Source: Bacteroidales bacterium UBA6340
Lineage (GTDB): Bacteria; Bacteroidota; Bacteroidia; Bacteroidales; Paludibacteraceae
Length of the DNA: 6,376 nucleotides
Reading direction: 5' to 3'
NCBI GenBank assembly: GCA_002440265.1
Contig: DJSG01000054.1
Span: forward strand, 1 to 6,376
The notes below the pieces were generated by a model that was not told the DNA's origin, did no database searches, and saw only the letters and a program-made list of their open reading frames with translations. Shown here one piece after another: positions 5,725 to 6,376 of the stretch. The stretch's first letter is position 1. Each line of letters opens with the position of its first letter. The position numbers and the translations under genes are program-made.

Positions 5725-6376
5725 ATGGCGAATAGTATGGCAGACACCGAAATTATGATTGAGTACGACCATGTAACGCACTACTACGGCAAGCGGTTGA
5801 TATACAAAGACTTGTCGTTCTCTGTGCCGAAAGGTCGCATATTGGGCTTGCTTGGCAAGAACGGCACGGGCAAGACCACCACGATAAACATCCTGTCGGG
5901 GTTCATACGCCCGTGTGCAGGCAGTTGCCGCTTGTTGGGGTACGACACACGGACGATGCCGGCGCATGTGCGGCAACGGATAGGACTGCTGTTGGAGGGG
6001 CATGTGCAGTACCCGTTTATGACGATTGCGCAGATAGAGCGGTTCTATGCGCCTTTCTACCCGCGGTGGAACAAAGAGGCGTACTATGAACTGATGCGCC
6101 TGTTGCGCGTAAAAGACTACCAGCGGCTTAACCAGATGTCCAACGGACAACGTTCGCAGGTGGCATTGGGACTGCTCATGGCACAAGACCCCGAGTTGCT
6201 CATTCTCGACGACTTCTCGTTGGGCTTGGACCCGGGCTACAGACGACTGTTCGTGGAGTACCTGCGCGACTTCTGCAAGTCGAAAGGCAAGACGGTCTTC
6301 CTTACCTCGCACATCATACAGGACCTTGAACGCCTGGTGGACGACTGCATCATTATGGACTATGGCAAAATCCTGA
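5725..6376 (+). CDS. ABC transporter ATP-binding protein (partial, 3' end outside window)
   Basis: The first 217 codons of a cytoplasmic nucleotide-binding subunit that would power a membrane permease. Walker A is GLLGKNGTGKTTT (41-53). The usual Q-loop glutamine position appears to be E91 (LLLEGHVQYPFMT). The signature is MSNGQ (138-142) rather than LSGGQ. Walker B is LLILDD (158-163) with D163 where most ABC ATPases have the catalytic Glu. The D-loop is GLDPGYRRLF (167-176) and the H-loop is H196 (LTSHIIQD). This layout fits the CcmA-like or drug/lipid export type ATPase group; the substrate cannot be told, and the permease gene, if adjacent, lies past the window end. Three in-frame ATGs (5725, 5737, 5755) are possible starts; none has a Shine-Dalgarno and the conserved domain begins near residue 12, so the start is uncertain. 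An in-frame TAA at 5695 sets the upstream limit. The gene reads through to the final base. Confidence 0.9.
   Translation, partial: MANSMADTEIMIEYDHVTHYYGKRLIYKDLSFSVPKGRILGLLGKNGTGKTTTINILSGFIRPCAGSCRLLGYDTRTMPAHVRQRIGLLLEGHVQYPFMTIAQIERFYAPFYPRWNKEAYYELMRLLRVKDYQRLNQMSNGQRSQVALGLLMAQDPELLILDDFSLGLDPGYRRLFVEYLRDFCKSKGKTVFLTSHIIQDLERLVDDCIIMDYGKIL

Noticed and set aside
5701..6312. Minus-strand open frame (203 codons) opposite the ABC gene
   Set aside because: The plus-strand frame has the full set of ABC motifs; the antisense translation has none.

Overview
The window most likely comes from a member of the Bacteroidales (Bacteroidota). Three transcription starts show the Bacteroidota-type promoter (TTTG, 20 bp, TAnnTTTG). 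Only one gene has a Shine-Dalgarno-like sequence. The 2-oxoglutarate:ferredoxin oxidoreductase has the two-gene form with the gamma domain fused to alpha, which is usual in this phylum. The large secreted protein has the multi-domain build and short C-terminal tail seen in Bacteroidota surface proteins. I cannot name a genus. All genes lie on the + strand.

Layout: (1) 1-114 is the 3' end of an unrecognised gene. (2) 115-333 is an AT-rich spacer holding the first copy of a 71-bp repeat that contains a promoter. (3) 334-2328 encodes a 664-aa exported multi-domain protein. (4) 2329-2501 is a spacer with an inverted repeat, a promoter and a strong leader hairpin. (5) 2502-4361 (korA) and 4373-5404 (korB) form a tight two-gene operon for 2-oxoglutarate (or a related 2-oxoacid):ferredoxin oxidoreductase, followed by an intrinsic terminator at 5453-5488. 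(6) 5405-5724 is a gene-poor stretch with that terminator, the second copy of the 71-bp repeat with its promoter, and a leader of about 100 nt containing a 19-codon reading frame. (7) From 5725 to the window end is the first 217 codons of an ABC transporter ATPase, cut by the window edge.

KorA and KorB would act together in the cytoplasm, decarboxylating 2-oxoglutarate to succinyl-CoA while reducing ferredoxin (or running in reverse). Their codon use is more biased towards C-ending codons than that of the flanking genes, which suggests high expression. The exported protein and the ABC ATPase have no obvious link to KorAB. They do share a nearly identical promoter block (68 of 71 bases by eye), so they may be co-regulated although korAB lies between them. 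I see no rRNA, tRNA, CRISPR array, insertion sequence or phage gene. The window looks like ordinary chromosome; the duplicated promoter block is the most unusual non-coding feature.
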